64,000 nucleotides of DNA, from contig NZ_JAGPXN010000011.1 of NCBI RefSeq assembly GCF_018070575.1, positions 124,001-188,000 on the forward strand. The letters run 5' to 3'. The notes below the pieces were generated by a model. The model searched no databases. It saw only the letters and a program-made list of their open reading frames with translations, and had not been told where the DNA came from. The position numbers were made by a program, and so were the translations under genes. This document shows, in pieces, positions 8,352 through 16,629 of this stretch. Numbering within the stretch: the first letter of the stretch is position 1; every line of letters begins with the position of its first letter. This stretch comes from Micromonospora sp. C31 (GTDB lineage: Bacteria; Actinomycetota; Actinomycetes; Mycobacteriales; Micromonosporaceae).

Positions 8352-8984
8352 TCACCCGGCCATCGTCGCCCAGAACACCGCCTCGTAGGCGTGCACCATC
8401 CGCGCCGCGCGCAGGGCCGCCACCGGGTCGTCGCCGGCCGAGAGGCCGTTCGACACCACCCCGGCCGCCTGCTCCAGCACCTCGTCCGGCGTCTCGGCGA
8501 AGTAGCGGAAGTGGGCGACCGCCTGGTCGGAGAAGCCGTACCGGGCCTGGAGGGCGTCGGCCACCCGGGCGTAGAAGCCGCCCGACTCCTCGACGTTGAC
8601 CAGCAGGGCCAGCGGGATCGCCGAGCGCGGCCCGAAGACGGCGGTCCGGACGATGAACGAGGGGTACGCCTGGGCCAGCGCTCGCGGCTCGTACGCCCGC
8701 AGCTCCTTCTCGCCCACTCCCACCGCGGCGGCGAAGTCCGGCAGCAGCCCCAGCGCCTCCTCCTCGGCGCCCGCCATGGCCAGGAACAGCGGCTCGGGGA
8801 AGCGGGCCGCCAGGAACGCGAAGCTGCTCCGGTCGCTGGACACCAGGTGGTGCAGCTCGCCGGCCAGGGCGGCCAACCGGTCGACCGGCACCTCACCGCG
8901 TTCCAGCTGCTCCAGGAACCGGTTGGGGGCCATCTCCAGCGACCGCCGGCCCTGCGCCACCAGTTCTGCCACGTGTTCGTCCAC
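8352..8984 (-). CDS. TenA/PqqC-like (heme-oxygenase-fold) protein, metal ligands apparently lost
   Basis: The 210-residue all-helical protein fits the TenA/PqqC/heme-oxygenase-like fold: an early helix with GELHHLV, a central region around AVFGPRSAIPLALLVNVEESGGFY, and RYGFSDQAVAHFRYFAETPDEVLEQ. In diiron members of this superfamily the last segment normally carries His and Asp/Glu-His ligands (pattern LHAE..D.EH). Here the matching stretch is FRYFAETPDEV, so the ligands seem absent and a classical diiron N-oxygenase role is unlikely. It is the last gene of the NRPS operon, four bases after the acyl-CoA dehydrogenase. It could be a cofactor-independent enzyme or a binding protein. Confidence 0.72.
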   Translation of the reverse strand: MDEHVAELVAQGRRSLEMAPNRFLEQLERGEVPVDRLAALAGELHHLVSSDRSSFAFLAARFPEPLFLAMAGAEEEALGLLPDFAAAVGVGEKELRAYEPRALAQAYPSFIVRTAVFGPRSAIPLALLVNVEESGGFYARVADALQARYGFSDQAVAHFRYFAETPDEVLEQAAGVVSNGLSAGDDPVAALRAARMVHAYEAVFWATMAG

Positions 8985-8987
8985 TGG

Positions 8988-10709
8988 TCACCTCCGAATA
9001 GTGCGGTGCAGGTTGGGGCGCGTCGCCGGTCCCGGTGCGGGCTCGACGATCCACGGCCCCTCGATGGACGCGTCGAGCACGCCCTCTTCCAGCCAGGTGA
9101 AGCCGCCGCCCAGCACCCGCCGGGCGAGCGCGGCGTCGTCGCCGTCGGTGTTGGCCCACAGCCGCCGGCGCAACTCCGCCACCCGCTGCCGGGACTGCCG
9201 GCAGAACGCGTCGGCCAGCTCGGGCGCGGTGCCGCCGAGCGCCCTGGCGTACACGCAGGCGGCGGTCATCGCGTACAGCTCGGCGGCCACGTCCACGACC
9301 CGGCCGAGGAACAGCTGCCGCTCGGCGACCGCCTCGCCCCACTGCTGCCGGCCGTCGGCGAGGTGCCGGGGCAGCTCGGCACTCGTCGCGTCGACGAACG
9401 ACAGGTGCCCGGCCAGGTCGCCGAAGCCGGACGGCGGCGTGAACGGCGCGGACCGGTCGGCCGGCGCCTCCTCGGCGGCCAGCGCGTCGGTGGCGACGAA
9501 CACCCGCAGCGCCTCGCTGGAGCCGTCGAAGATGCGACCGATGCGCAGGTCCCGGAAGAGCTGCTCGACGGGGACGCCGCGCTCGCCGCGCGCGGCGGCC
9601 GACTCCGCGGTCTCGTACCCGCGACCGCCCCGGATCTGCATGAGCTCGTCGGCGATCCGCCACGCCTGCTCGGCGGCGAACAGCTTCGCGAGCTCGGCCT
9701 CCGTGTGCGTGTCCAGCAGGCCGGCGTCGGCGTGCCGGCCGGACACCTCGACCATGGCCTCCAGGGCGAAGGCGGTCGCCGCGATGTAGGCGATCTTGCC
9801 CGCCACCGCCTCGTGCTCGCCGATGGGCCGGTCCCACTGGACGCGGACGCCCGACCACTCGCGGGCGATCTTCAGGCTCCACTTGGCGGCGGCGGCGCAG
9901 ACGGCGGGCATCGACAGCCGGCCGGTGTCCTGGGCGGCGAGGGCCACCTGGAGTCCCTGCCCCTCCGGCCCGATCCGGCGGCTCGCCGGCACCACGACCC
10001 GGTGCAGCCGGACGACGCCGTTCTCCAGGCCGCGCAGGCCCAGGAAGGAGCTGCGGTGCTCCACCGTGACCCCCGGCGCGTCGGCCTCGACCACGAACGC
10101 GGACATGCCTCCCGGGCCGCTCTCCGACGGCGGGACCAGGGCCATCACCACGATCAGGTGGGCGATGGTGCCGTTGGTCGTCCACAGCTTCACCCCGTCG
10201 AGCAGGTAGCCGTCGTCCGTGGGGGTGGCGGTGGTCCGCATCCGGAAGGGGTCGTTGCCGATGTCCGGCTCGGTGAGGGCGAAGGCGGAGATCTCGCGTA
10301 CGCACCTCGGCAGCAGCTCGCGCTTCTGGGCGTCGGTGCCGAACAGTCGCAGCGGCTGGATGAGACCGATCGCCTGGTGCGCGCCGAGCAGCTCGCCGAG
10401 CGAGGAGTGCGCGGTGCTGACGATCATCAACGCGCGGTGGTAGCAGACCCCCGACAGGCCGAGCCCGCCGTACTCCCGGGGGAGCTTGATGGCGAACGCG
10501 CCGAGGTCACGCAGGCCGTCGACCACCTCGTCGGGGATCCGGTCGTCGCGCTCGATGAGCCGGCCGTCCACCTTGTCCGTGCAGAACGCGCGCAGCCGCG
10601 CGAGGAACGCCTCGGCGTCGGCGTCGATCCCGGCGTCGGGCAGCGGGTCGAGCAGGTCGGTCCGCAGCCTGCCGCGCAGGAGTTCGTCACCGAAACTCGG
10701 TCTGGACAT
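8988..10709 (-). CDS. Long-form acyl-CoA dehydrogenase with Asp at the catalytic-base position
   Basis: This 573-residue flavoprotein has the acyl-CoA dehydrogenase layout: helical N-domain (to about 140), beta domain with FALTEPDIGND (143-153) and KLWTTNG (174-180), and a helical C-domain with QIRGGRGYETAE. A further domain of about 160 residues follows, as in VLCAD-like long forms. The segment that normally reads IFEGTSE/IYEGTSE is IFDGSSE, placing Asp395 where the catalytic Glu usually sits. The family forms 2,3-enoyl-CoA from acyl-CoA using FAD. Here the substrate may be a CoA ester made with the cluster's hydroxyacyl-CoA dehydrogenase. It follows the methyltransferase gene by 96 bases. 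Confidence 0.92.
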   Translation of the reverse strand: MSRPSFGDELLRGRLRTDLLDPLPDAGIDADAEAFLARLRAFCTDKVDGRLIERDDRIPDEVVDGLRDLGAFAIKLPREYGGLGLSGVCYHRALMIVSTAHSSLGELLGAHQAIGLIQPLRLFGTDAQKRELLPRCVREISAFALTEPDIGNDPFRMRTTATPTDDGYLLDGVKLWTTNGTIAHLIVVMALVPPSESGPGGMSAFVVEADAPGVTVEHRSSFLGLRGLENGVVRLHRVVVPASRRIGPEGQGLQVALAAQDTGRLSMPAVCAAAAKWSLKIAREWSGVRVQWDRPIGEHEAVAGKIAYIAATAFALEAMVEVSGRHADAGLLDTHTEAELAKLFAAEQAWRIADELMQIRGGRGYETAESAAARGERGVPVEQLFRDLRIGRIFDGSSEALRVFVATDALAAEEAPADRSAPFTPPSGFGDLAGHLSFVDATSAELPRHLADGRQQWGEAVAERQLFLGRVVDVAAELYAMTAACVYARALGGTAPELADAFCRQSRQRVAELRRRLWANTDGDDAALARRVLGGGFTWLEEGVLDASIEGPWIVEPAPGPATRPNLHRTIRR

Positions 10710-10805
10710 CGTTGCCTCCCCGTCGGCGGGTGGTCTGGTGCGGGACGCGCACGGGCCACGTCCGCCCCGCCGGGGCGGTGCGGACGTGGCCCGTCGTCGA
10801 GCCGG

Positions 10806-11855
10806 TCAGTTCGCCGGCACGGCCTTGATCAGCGAGAGGGGGCCCGCGGCGCCGTGGCCGCACCACTCGACGGTGAAGCCGGTCTCGGCGAGCAGCGCCC
10901 GGAACTCGCTCTCGGTCCGCTCCCGGCCGCCGGCGGTCACCAGCATGTTGATGTCCGTGTAGAACATCACCGGGTTGTCGGTGTTCGCGGTGTCCGGCAG
11001 CACGGATCCGACGATCAGCAGCGTCGCGCCGGCGGGCAGGTTCGCACGTACCGTGGCCAGCAGCTTCCGGGCGTTCTCGTCGTCCCAGTCCTGGAAGACG
11101 CTCTTGATGATGTAGAGGTCGCCGCCGCCCGGCACGGACGAGAAGAAGTCGCCCGCGACGATCTCGCAGCGCTCGGAGACCCCGGCGGCGGCGAGCACGC
11201 CGGCGGCCTCGGCCACGCCCGCGGCGCTGTCGAAGCACACCCCCCGCAGGTGCGGGTGGGTGCCGAGGATCGCGGCGAGCAGCGTCCCGTCGCCGCCGCC
11301 GACGTCCACGACGGTACCCACGCCGGAGTAGTCGTACCCGTCGGCGACGAGCTGGGCGGACGCCCTGGACTCCTGTCCCATCGCCACGTTGAACAGCGCC
11401 GACAGCTCGGGATTCTCGGCGAGGTGCACGTAGGCGTTCCTGCCGTGCACGTGGTCGAAGGCGCACTCACCGGTCTCGACGGAGTGCCGCACCTGCTGCC
11501 AGGACGAGAACAGCGTGGGGTTGGTGAAGAACCGGGTGAACGCCCACAACGAGTTCGGCGAGTCGGTGCGCAACTGCTCGCCCACCTCGGTCAGCCGGAA
11601 CTCGCCCGGCGTCGGCTCGGCCAGTACGCCCACGGCCACGAGGGTCCGCAGCAGCCGGTGCAGCGACGGCGCGTGGGTGCCCGTCGCCCCGGCGAGCTGC
11701 GCGCTCGTGACGCGGCCGTCGTGGATGTGGTCGGCGAGCTTCAGCTCGGCGGCGAGCGCGAGCGACTGCGAGGCCATGTACCCGCCGATGATCTCGATCA
11801 GCGCGGCACGGTTGCGGATCCTGGTGGCCATGGTGGCCGGAACGGTGCTGGTCAT
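10806..11855 (-). CDS. COMT-type SAM-dependent methyltransferase fold, catalytic His replaced
   Basis: The 349-residue protein has an N-terminal dimerisation/winged-helix domain (about 15-100) and a class I methyltransferase domain with the SAM-binding VVDVGGGDG (182-190). It matches the Methyltransf_2 family of O-methyltransferases. The family's base lies in a HDWDDE motif; here it reads QDWDDE, with Gln255 in place of His. Family members lacking this His include enzymes with altered chemistry, such as the anthracycline protein RdmB, a hydroxylase. The start overlaps the GNAT-like gene's stop as ATGA, so translation is coupled. It may still methylate an acidic hydroxyl, or do something else. 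Confidence 0.88.
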   Translation of the reverse strand: MTSTVPATMATRIRNRAALIEIIGGYMASQSLALAAELKLADHIHDGRVTSAQLAGATGTHAPSLHRLLRTLVAVGVLAEPTPGEFRLTEVGEQLRTDSPNSLWAFTRFFTNPTLFSSWQQVRHSVETGECAFDHVHGRNAYVHLAENPELSALFNVAMGQESRASAQLVADGYDYSGVGTVVDVGGGDGTLLAAILGTHPHLRGVCFDSAAGVAEAAGVLAAAGVSERCEIVAGDFFSSVPGGGDLYIIKSVFQDWDDENARKLLATVRANLPAGATLLIVGSVLPDTANTDNPVMFYTDINMLVTAGGRERTESEFRALLAETGFTVEWCGHGAAGPLSLIKAVPAN

Positions 11856-12595
11856 CGATCATGCCTTTCCGCGAGAGGGTGTCGAACCCACACGTTGGGC
11901 TCGACGTAGACGGCGTGGTCGTGGTCGACGTTCACCGCGACCGGGGTCAGGGCACCCGGCACGACGACCGGACCGCTGGTGTCGAACGGCAGGCCGGTCC
12001 AGGCACGCCACTGCGCGAGGCTGCCGGAGATCGTCATGGAGGCCGGGCAGACCTGGAGGACCCGACCGCCCGCCCGGACGTGGACGCGCAGCCACGGGTC
12101 GACCGGCAGCCCGTCGTCGCGGGTCCGGGCGGCGTACCCCGTCATCGGCTCGTGTGGCTCGGCGTGCTTGCCGCTGGGTCGGACCGGCCCCACGACGTCG
12201 CGGTAGCCGTGCCGGCGCGCGTTGTCCTTGACCGCCGCCAGGACCCGCCCCGACATGTTGCGGGCCTGCATGCCCGGCACCACGGCTATCTCCAACGCGC
12301 ACAGCGCGGTGAGCTCGCGGCCGGCGACGGTGTCGAGCATGCTCATCCCCAGCACCGCGTCCCAGCCGGTGTCGGGCAGGCTCGCCGGGTCGCCGTCCCA
12401 GGCGAACGGCACGCTGGCCGCGCGGGCGATCACCCGGTCGTCGCCGTCGAGCACGACGAGCTGGTGCTCCGGGTACCGGTCGAGGGCCCAGCCGACCACC
12501 TTCGGTTCGGGCGGGATGTACTCGGGCCAGGAGGCCTCCATGTGGAGCATCCCGTCGAGCAGGTCCGGTCGCTCGGCGAGCGTCAGCACGCGCAT
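11852..12595 (-). CDS. GNAT-fold acyltransferase-like protein
   Basis: The 247-residue protein starts MRVLTLAERPDLLDGMLHME and has a GNAT-like core with CALEIAVVPGMQARNMSGRV, where the AVVPGMQARNMSG segment corresponds to the acetyl-CoA-binding V-P-x-x-Q-x-x-G/A turn. The C-terminal part is longer than in minimal GNATs. The ATG at 12595 follows GGAGG with good spacing. It lies between the Aat-like transferase and the methyltransferase, overlapping the latter. A natural guess is N-acylation of an amine intermediate. Some GNAT homologues in natural-product pathways use aminoacyl-tRNA, so this one also deserves testing with such donors. Confidence 0.72.
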   Translation of the reverse strand: MRVLTLAERPDLLDGMLHMEASWPEYIPPEPKVVGWALDRYPEHQLVVLDGDDRVIARAASVPFAWDGDPASLPDTGWDAVLGMSMLDTVAGRELTALCALEIAVVPGMQARNMSGRVLAAVKDNARRHGYRDVVGPVRPSGKHAEPHEPMTGYAARTRDDGLPVDPWLRVHVRAGGRVLQVCPASMTISGSLAQWRAWTGLPFDTSGPVVVPGALTPVAVNVDHDHAVYVEPNVWVRHPLAERHDR

Positions 12596-12613
12596 GCGGG
12601 TCACCTCCGTCGG

Positions 12614-13372
12614 TCAGGCGGCCAGGCTGCGCGCGGGCAGCGGGTCCGCGGGCATGGCGCAGTCGTCGTCGGCGTGCTTGCGCAGCAGCGCCAGGTACTC
12701 CGAGCGGGGCACCGCGACCGCGCCGATCAGCTTCGCGTGGTCGCCGTCGTGCTGGACGTCGACCGCCACGCCGCCGCTGTCCGCGACGCGCCGCACCAGG
12801 CACGCCACCGCGACCTTCGCGGCGCCGCTGCGCAGGGCGAACTGGGAGTCGGCGCTGAACACGCCGCCGACCCGTACGCCGAAGGTGCCGCCGACCAGTT
12901 CGTCGCCCTCCCACACCTCGACGCTGTGTGCGTACCCGGCCGCGTGCAACTGGCGCAGCGTCGACACGAGCGGGTCGGTCAGCCACCGGGGCTCGCGGCC
13001 CACCCGGCAGTGCTGCACCACCCGGTCGAAGCAGGCGTCCAGCGTCGTCGTCCACTCGACCTTGTTGCGCAGTTGCCGCCGCAGGCTGCGCTGGATGCGG
13101 GCCCGGTCGACGTGGATGAGCGGGCGCGGGTCGGGCGAGCACCAGGCGACGGCGTACGGGTCGGCGCTGCCGGCGAGGACCGCGATCCGGCCGGCGGCGA
13201 CGTCCGCCTCGTAGGTGAACTCGCTGACGATCTTCCGTTCCTCGGTGTCGGCCGGGAACGGGAACAGCCCGTGCCGGTACGCGTCCAGCAGCGTCGGCGC
13301 GGACAGGTCGTCGCCGAACGCGACCGGCCCGTCGGCGGGGGCGTCGGTGAGGTCGAGCGTCTCCCAGCCCAT
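12614..13372 (-). CDS. Aat-like aminoacyl-tRNA transferase inside the NRPS operon
   Basis: The 252-residue protein matches leucyl/phenylalanyl-tRNA-protein transferase along its length: VAFGDDLSAPTLLDAYRHGL and FPFP near the N-terminus, AWCSPDPRPL (76-85), the segment AHSVEVWEGDELVGGTFGV (148-166), and VPRSEYLALL near the end. The catalytic pair Asp205-x-Gln207 (VDVQ) is kept. Compared from memory with E. coli Aat without gaps over this half, the amino-acid pocket differs: Met144 to Thr163, Met158 to Gln177, Phe173 to Leu192, Ile185 to Val204, and Glu156 to Asp175; Phe153 is kept as Phe172. This suggests a polar or different aminoacyl group. The ATG overlaps the NRPS stop as ATGA. I infer that it forms an amide bond using an aminoacyl-tRNA. 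Confidence 0.88.
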   Translation of the reverse strand: MGWETLDLTDAPADGPVAFGDDLSAPTLLDAYRHGLFPFPADTEERKIVSEFTYEADVAAGRIAVLAGSADPYAVAWCSPDPRPLIHVDRARIQRSLRRQLRNKVEWTTTLDACFDRVVQHCRVGREPRWLTDPLVSTLRQLHAAGYAHSVEVWEGDELVGGTFGVRVGGVFSADSQFALRSGAAKVAVACLVRRVADSGGVAVDVQHDGDHAKLIGAVAVPRSEYLALLRKHADDDCAMPADPLPARSLAA

Positions 13373-16300
13373 CACGCGGCCCGCAGGAACTCGGTGCGGG
13401 TCAGGTAGCCGATGTAGCGGTCGAGCATCTCCGCGTCCACCGTGGGGATCTCGATGCCGCTGCCGCTCAGCGCCCGCTCCACGTTCGTGCGGGAGAAGAC
13501 CGGGAACGTCGTCTCCAGGTACATCTCGGCGACGCTCATCTGGCCGGTCGCGCAGCGGTCGATGAACAGCGGCGCGAAGGGGGTCATCGGGTGGTCGGGC
13601 TGTTCGACCGCGACCCGCACCATCTCGTCGAGCCACTCGGCCCACGGCACCTCGCGGATGTCGTGCCCGTGCGCCCGCAGGCGCTCGACCAGCACCGAGA
13701 TGTTCACCTTCCCCGGGTTGGTGAGGTGGTAGACCTCGCCGGTGGGCCGCGACGCCCTGGCGATGTGCGCGACCGCGGCGGCGAAGACGTCGACCGGCGT
13801 GTAGTCCAGCGGCAGCTCCGCCACCGGGGCGGTGCCGGTGTCCACGACGAACTTCTTCATCGCGCACATCTCGGTGGCGATGTTCCACGCGCCGTCGACC
13901 CGGTCGCCGGAGATGTCGGCGGCCCGGTAGACCGCCACCGGCAGCCCCTGCTCCGCCGCGCGGTGCAGCAGCGCCTCGGCCACCCACTTGCTCTCCACGT
14001 ACCCGACGGAGAGGTGGTCGGCGTACGCCAGCGGGGTGTCCTCGTCGACGTGCCGGACGCCGGCGGTGCCGAAGCCCGCGACGACCGCCATGGTCGACGT
14101 GTAGTGGATCGGGACGTTGCGGTGCCGGGCGGCCATCCGGATGATCTCGCGGGTGCCGTCGACGTTCGCCGGCCGCATGTGCGAGTACGGGTAGATGAAG
14201 TTGACGGTCCCGCCGGGGTGGTGGATGACGTCGACCGTGCGCGCCAGCTCGTCGAAGGCCGCCTCGGACAGGCCGAGCCCGGGTGTGGCGAGGTCGCCGG
14301 GGACGGCGACGATCCGGCCCGCCGCCCGGTGCCCGGCGAGGTCCTCGCCGAAGTAGTGCCGCGCGTTGGCGTGGATGCGGGCCAGGCCCTGTTCCGGGCC
14401 GTCGGCGCGCACCAGGCAGTGCACCACGGCGTCCGTGGTGTCCAGCAGCTCCCGCAGCAGGTAGATGCCCAGGAAGCCGGTGGCTCCGGTGAGGAACACG
14501 TGCCGGGGGTCCTGCCAGCGAGGCTCGTCGGACACGTCGCGCCGGATCTCCACGTCCAGCTGCGTCTCGGCGGCGAAGTCGACCCGCTTGCGGGTGTCGT
14601 CGCCGGCGAGCGTGCCGGCCCGCGCCTCGCGCACCGCCCGCGCCAGGCCGCGCGGCGTCGCGTCCTCCAGCAGCAGCCGGATCAGCGGTCGCACCTGGGT
14701 GATGAGCACGCCGAAGGAGCCGCGGATCTTCGCGAGCAGTTCGGCGGCGAGGATCGAGTTGCCGCCCTGCGCGAAGAAGTTGTCGTCCGGCAGCACCCGG
14801 GGCACGCCGAGCACCTGCCCCCACAGCCGGGCCACCCCGCGCTCCACCAGGTCGACGGGGGTGTCGTCCACGCTCTGGACCGCGACCGCCGTCGCCCGGG
14901 GCGCGGGCAGCGCGGCCAGGTCGACCTTGCCGTTCGGCTTCAGCGGCAGCTCGTCGACGGCGACGAACGCCGTCGGCACCATGTAGTCGGGCAGGTAGCG
15001 CCCGACGAACGCGCGCAGCTCCGCGACGTCCAGCGGTCGCGGCCCGGTGTGGTAGGCGACCAGGCGCCGCTGGCCGTCGTGCTCGTACGTGGTGACGGCG
15101 ACCGTGTCCACGCCGTCGTGCGCCGCCAGCGTCGTCTCGATCTCGCCGGGCTCCACCCGGAAGCCACGGATCTTGACCTGCCGGTCGATGCGCCCGACCA
15201 CCTCGAGGTTGCCCTCGGCGGTCCAGGCGCCCAGGTCACCGGTGCGGTACATCCGCGCGCCGGGCTCGGGGGCGAACGGGTCCGCCCGGAAACGGCCGGC
15301 GTCGTCCTCGGTCAGGTAGCCGCGCGCCACGCCGCGACCGCCGATGTGGATCTCACCGCGCTCGCCGGGAGCGACCGGCCGGTCGTCGGTGTCGAGGACG
15401 TACACGGTGGTGCCGGGCAGCGGCCTGCCGACCGGGGCCGCGCCCCGGGCCGGCAGCACGTCGGCGGTCAGCTCCATCAGGCAGGAGGTGATGGTGGTCT
15501 CCGTCAGCCCGTAGGCGTTGATCAGTCGTACCCCGGGCATCAGCGCGAGCGCCGTGCGGCAGTCCTCCGCGTTGACCGCCTCGCCGCCCACGATGACCAT
15601 CCGGACCGGCAGGTCACCGGCCTCGGGGCCGGCCTCGGCGAGGAAGCGGCGCCAGTACGCGGGGGTCAGGTCCATCACGGTGACGCCGTGGTGCCGCAGC
15701 CGCTCCGGCAACTCGCTGGGCGCCCAGCTCAGCTCGGGCAGCACGAGCGTCGCGCCGCCGAGCAGCGCGACCGTGATCTGCTCGATGGAGGTGTCGAAGG
15801 AGAGCGCGCCGAACTGCAACACCCGGTCGTCGGGGGTGACGCCGTAGCGGCCGGCCAGTTCCCCGCACAGGTAGCTCAGCGAGTCGTGGTTCACCACGAC
15901 GCCCTTGGGCGTACCCGTGGAGCCCGACGTGTAGATGACGTAGGCGGCGTCCCCGCCGCCCACCGCCACGGCCGGGGCGGTGGCGACGCCGTGCGCGACG
16001 GTCGTGGTGAGCGCCGTGACCGGCAGGCCGGCGAAGCGCGCCACGTCCCGCTCGGCGGTGATGACGGTGGTGCAGTCGGTCTCCTTCACGAACGCCTCGA
16101 CCCGGCTGTCCGGCAGCCCCGGGTCCACCGGCAGGTAGGCCGCGCCCGCCTTCCAGGTGGCGAGCAGGCCGACGACGGCGTCGATGCAGCGTTCCAGGTG
16201 GACCATGACCACGGAGTCCGCGCCGACGCCCTGGTCGACGAGGTGGCGGGCCAGGCCGTTCGCCCGGCGCTCCAGGTCTGCGTAGCTGATGCGCGCGTCA

Positions 16301-16386
16301 CCCTGCACGACCGCGATCCGGTCGGGCTGCGACGCCGCGCGAACGGCGACAAGTTCATGGACACGCGGTTGCGTACGGATGTTCAT
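13372..16386 (-). CDS. Single-module NRPS: adenylation - carrier - terminal reductase (A-T-R)
   Basis: This 1004-residue enzyme starts directly with an adenylation domain (about 10-500: YTSGSTGTPKG at 152-162, AYGLTETT, YRTGDL, Lys487 in KPNGK). A carrier domain follows (DNFFAQGGNSILAAELL, Ser544), then an NADPH thioester reductase (GATGFLG at 634-640, later YVESK). There is no condensation domain. By-eye pocket residues are D198 T199 E202 D239 I265 G267 A291 I299 T300 K487. The two extra acidic residues suggest a basic or diamino substrate, and the pattern resembles beta-lysine codes as I recall them. The product should be an aldehyde or alcohol. Start: the ATG at 16386 begins the conserved region and has CGAGGG upstream. 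Confidence 0.95.
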   Translation of the reverse strand: MNIRTQPRVHELVAVRAASQPDRIAVVQGDARISYADLERRANGLARHLVDQGVGADSVVMVHLERCIDAVVGLLATWKAGAAYLPVDPGLPDSRVEAFVKETDCTTVITAERDVARFAGLPVTALTTTVAHGVATAPAVAVGGGDAAYVIYTSGSTGTPKGVVVNHDSLSYLCGELAGRYGVTPDDRVLQFGALSFDTSIEQITVALLGGATLVLPELSWAPSELPERLRHHGVTVMDLTPAYWRRFLAEAGPEAGDLPVRMVIVGGEAVNAEDCRTALALMPGVRLINAYGLTETTITSCLMELTADVLPARGAAPVGRPLPGTTVYVLDTDDRPVAPGERGEIHIGGRGVARGYLTEDDAGRFRADPFAPEPGARMYRTGDLGAWTAEGNLEVVGRIDRQVKIRGFRVEPGEIETTLAAHDGVDTVAVTTYEHDGQRRLVAYHTGPRPLDVAELRAFVGRYLPDYMVPTAFVAVDELPLKPNGKVDLAALPAPRATAVAVQSVDDTPVDLVERGVARLWGQVLGVPRVLPDDNFFAQGGNSILAAELLAKIRGSFGVLITQVRPLIRLLLEDATPRGLARAVREARAGTLAGDDTRKRVDFAAETQLDVEIRRDVSDEPRWQDPRHVFLTGATGFLGIYLLRELLDTTDAVVHCLVRADGPEQGLARIHANARHYFGEDLAGHRAAGRIVAVPGDLATPGLGLSEAAFDELARTVDVIHHPGGTVNFIYPYSHMRPANVDGTREIIRMAARHRNVPIHYTSTMAVVAGFGTAGVRHVDEDTPLAYADHLSVGYVESKWVAEALLHRAAEQGLPVAVYRAADISGDRVDGAWNIATEMCAMKKFVVDTGTAPVAELPLDYTPVDVFAAAVAHIARASRPTGEVYHLTNPGKVNISVLVERLRAHGHDIREVPWAEWLDEMVRVAVEQPDHPMTPFAPLFIDRCATGQMSVAEMYLETTFPVFSRTNVERALSGSGIEIPTVDAEMLDRYIGYLTRTEFLRAA

Positions 16387-16629
16387 GTTTTCCCTCGGGT
16401 GTGAGCACGGTCGTACCCGTGGATTTAACTGCCGCTGACCCAACGAATTCGATACGGGCGACACTACTGCCTGAGGGCGGTTCCCCCGACTACCAGAATG
16501 AGCACGGAACCGAATCGGCACTACTCATCAGGGTAGTCATTCCGGCATGGTCGACCCTTCGCCGAATTCAGCTCGAACGGCGCCGGAAAACGCGATGTCG
16601 CGGTGGTGCCCGGAAGGTCCGGACCGCCC

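Noticed and set aside
8391..11909. 1172-codon plus-strand open frame
   Set aside because: It runs antisense across three well-recognised enzyme genes (TenA-like, acyl-CoA dehydrogenase, methyltransferase). High GC keeps such frames open.
13591..16404. 937-codon plus-strand open frame opposite the NRPS
   Set aside because: The minus strand carries all A-T-R motifs, so this is a codon-bias shadow.
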